64,000 nucleotides of DNA from assembly GCF_900106045.1 (NCBI RefSeq), contig NZ_LT629802.1, positions 4,030,001 through 4,094,000 on the forward strand. Direction: 5' to 3'. How positions within the stretch are numbered: the stretch's first letter is position 1; each line of letters begins with the position of its first letter. The translations under genes were made by a program, and so were the position numbers. This DNA is from Pseudomonas mucidolens. GTDB lineage: Bacteria > Pseudomonadota > Gammaproteobacteria > Pseudomonadales > Pseudomonadaceae. The notes beneath the pieces were generated by a model. The model was not told the DNA's origin. It was given only the letters and a program-made list of their open reading frames with translations, and ran no database searches. This document shows, one piece after another, positions 62,937 through 64,000 of this stretch.

Positions 62937-64000
62937 ATGCTCGTGCACCTGTCCGTACATAACTACGCCATCGTTGAACATCTGGATCTTGAACTGGATC
63001 GCGGGATGAGCGTAATCACAGGCGAAACCGGCGCCGGCAAGTCGATCATGCTCGACGCACTGGGCCTGACCCTGGGCGATCGCGCCGACAGCGGCGTCGT
63101 GCGTCCCGGCGCGGACAAGGCCGATATCCTGGCGACCTTTGACCTGGCCGACATTCCCGAAGCCAGCACCTGGCTCGCCGAACGCGACCTGGATAACGAC
63201 GGCCCCTGCATCCTGCGTCGCGTCATCACCGCTGAAGGGCGTTCGCGCGGCTACATCAATGGCACACCCTGCCCGCTTGGCGACCTGAAGGCGCTGGGCG
63301 AACTGTTGATCGACATTCACAGCCAGCACGAACACCAATCCCTGCTGAAAACCGACACCCACCGCCGCCTCCTGGATGAATACGCCGGCGCCACCGAGTT
63401 GGCGCGCCAGGTACACCTGGCGGCGCAGCGCTGGCGTCAGGCGCGCCTGGAGCTGGAACGCCTTTGCAACTCCGGCGACGAACAACGTGCCCGCCACCAA
63501 CTGCTCAGCTATCAGCTAGAAGAGCTGGAAAGCCTGGGCTTGGGCGAAACAGAACTGGAACAGTTGGAGCAGGAACACAAAAACCTGACAAATGCCGAAA
63601 CCCTGCTGGGCATTTGCCGGCAGGTGGTTGAGCAATGCAGCGAAAGTGATTCGGGGAATGTATTGAATGCGCTGACCGCCAGCCTCAATCGCCTGTCGAG
63701 CGTAAACAACGGCTCTGGATCACTGAGCGAGGCCACCACCTTGTTGACCAGCGCACAGATCCAGGTAGAAGAAGCCGTAGGCGAGCTGAACCGCTTCCTT
63801 GACCATTTCGACGCCGACCCGGCACGCCTTCAGGAAATCGAAGAACGCCTGGACACTATTTATACACTGGCGCGTAAACATCGAATCCAGCCGACCGAAG
63901 TCGCCGCCATGCAGCAAAAGCTCCTGGACGAGATCGAAACCCTGAATGCCAATGACGAGTCCATCGAACGCCTCGGGGATGAGCTGTCCTCCTTCGCCCG
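62937..64000 (+). CDS. recN: DNA repair protein RecN, N-terminal part (cut by window edge)
   Basis: SMC-like ATPase that acts at double-strand breaks. 354 codons are visible before the window ends, without a stop. It starts MLVHLSVHNYAIVEHLDLEL, with Walker A VITGETGAGKSIMLDAL at about residues 27-43 and the conserved LIDIHSQHEHQSLL near 123. Coiled-coil sequence (LEELESLGLGETELEQLEQE) begins near 190. Divergent from grpE. The Walker B and signature motifs would lie beyond the right edge. Confidence 0.96.
   Translation, partial: MLVHLSVHNYAIVEHLDLELDRGMSVITGETGAGKSIMLDALGLTLGDRADSGVVRPGADKADILATFDLADIPEASTWLAERDLDNDGPCILRRVITAEGRSRGYINGTPCPLGDLKALGELLIDIHSQHEHQSLLKTDTHRRLLDEYAGATELARQVHLAAQRWRQARLELERLCNSGDEQRARHQLLSYQLEELESLGLGETELEQLEQEHKNLTNAETLLGICRQVVEQCSESDSGNVLNALTASLNRLSSVNNGSGSLSEATTLLTSAQIQVEEAVGELNRFLDHFDADPARLQEIEERLDTIYTLARKHRIQPTEVAAMQQKLLDEIETLNANDESIERLGDELSSFA

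Overview
The window is a stretch of conserved core chromosome from a high-GC gammaproteobacterium, almost certainly a Pseudomonas of the P. fluorescens group. The evidence is the gene order, which follows the P. aeruginosa PA4693-PA4763 region: pssA-ilvCHI, mrcB, heme uptake/prrF, dksA-gluQ, cbrAB-crcZ, pcnB-folK-panBC, pgi-acs, pnp-rpsO-truB-rbfA-infB-nusA-rimP, secG-tpiA-glmM-folP-ftsH-rlmE, greA-carBA, dapB-dnaJ-dnaK-grpE, recN. Pseudomonas-specific RNAs (PrrF, CrcZ) and REP sequences of the fluorescens type (GAGCAAGCTTGCTC cores) support it. I see no phage, transposon, CRISPR array or genomic island.

Layout. 1-3.9 kb: branched-chain amino acid operon ilvIHC on the minus strand, running into pssA (cut by the left edge), behind a long leader. 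4.0-7.5 kb: PBP1B with its lipoprotein activator LpoP and a YqcC protein. 7.5-10.1 kb: three small or uncharacterised genes. 10.1-13.5 kb: the iron-regulated sRNA PrrF facing a heme ABC transporter (hmuTUV), and a small Rieske protein. 13.5-17.1 kb: sfsA, an aminotransferase, dksA, gluQ. 17.3-22.4 kb: a small membrane ORF, the CbrA/CbrB two-component system and its sigma-54-dependent sRNA CrcZ. 22.6-35.4 kb: pcnB, folK, panB, panC, pgi, acs, an MpaB-like gene, a methyltransferase and a large AsmA/DUF748-like protein, all on the plus strand. 35.6-62.7 kb: mostly minus strand. A BON-domain protein comes first, then the pnp to rimP translation operon led by an initiator tRNA, tRNA-Leu, secG to rlmE, greA-carB-carA, and the dapB-dnaJ-dnaK-grpE chaperone cluster. 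The right edge cuts recN (plus strand).

How it works together. The window holds a complete carbon-catabolite signalling branch: CbrA/CbrB drives crcZ from a -24/-12 promoter preceded by TGTTAC/GTAACA elements, and CrcZ sequesters Hfq/Crc. Two nearby metabolic genes, pgi and acs, carry AAnAAnAA-type Hfq/Crc motifs at their ribosome binding sites. Iron control is represented by a Fur-box promoter for PrrF and possibly one for hmuTUV. Stress control is represented by a near-consensus sigma-32 promoter upstream of grpE and a LexA-like box upstream of recN.

No gene cluster here looks like an undescribed multi-gene system. The least expected signals are regulatory: (i) a sigma-54 promoter with upstream palindromes in front of the BON-domain gene, (ii) an intrinsic attenuator in the carA leader, (iii) tandem terminators between the initiator tRNA and rimP, (iv) a possible leader peptide before ilvI, and (v) GTAACA repeats before panB. 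All coordinates and motifs were read by eye; no database search was run.
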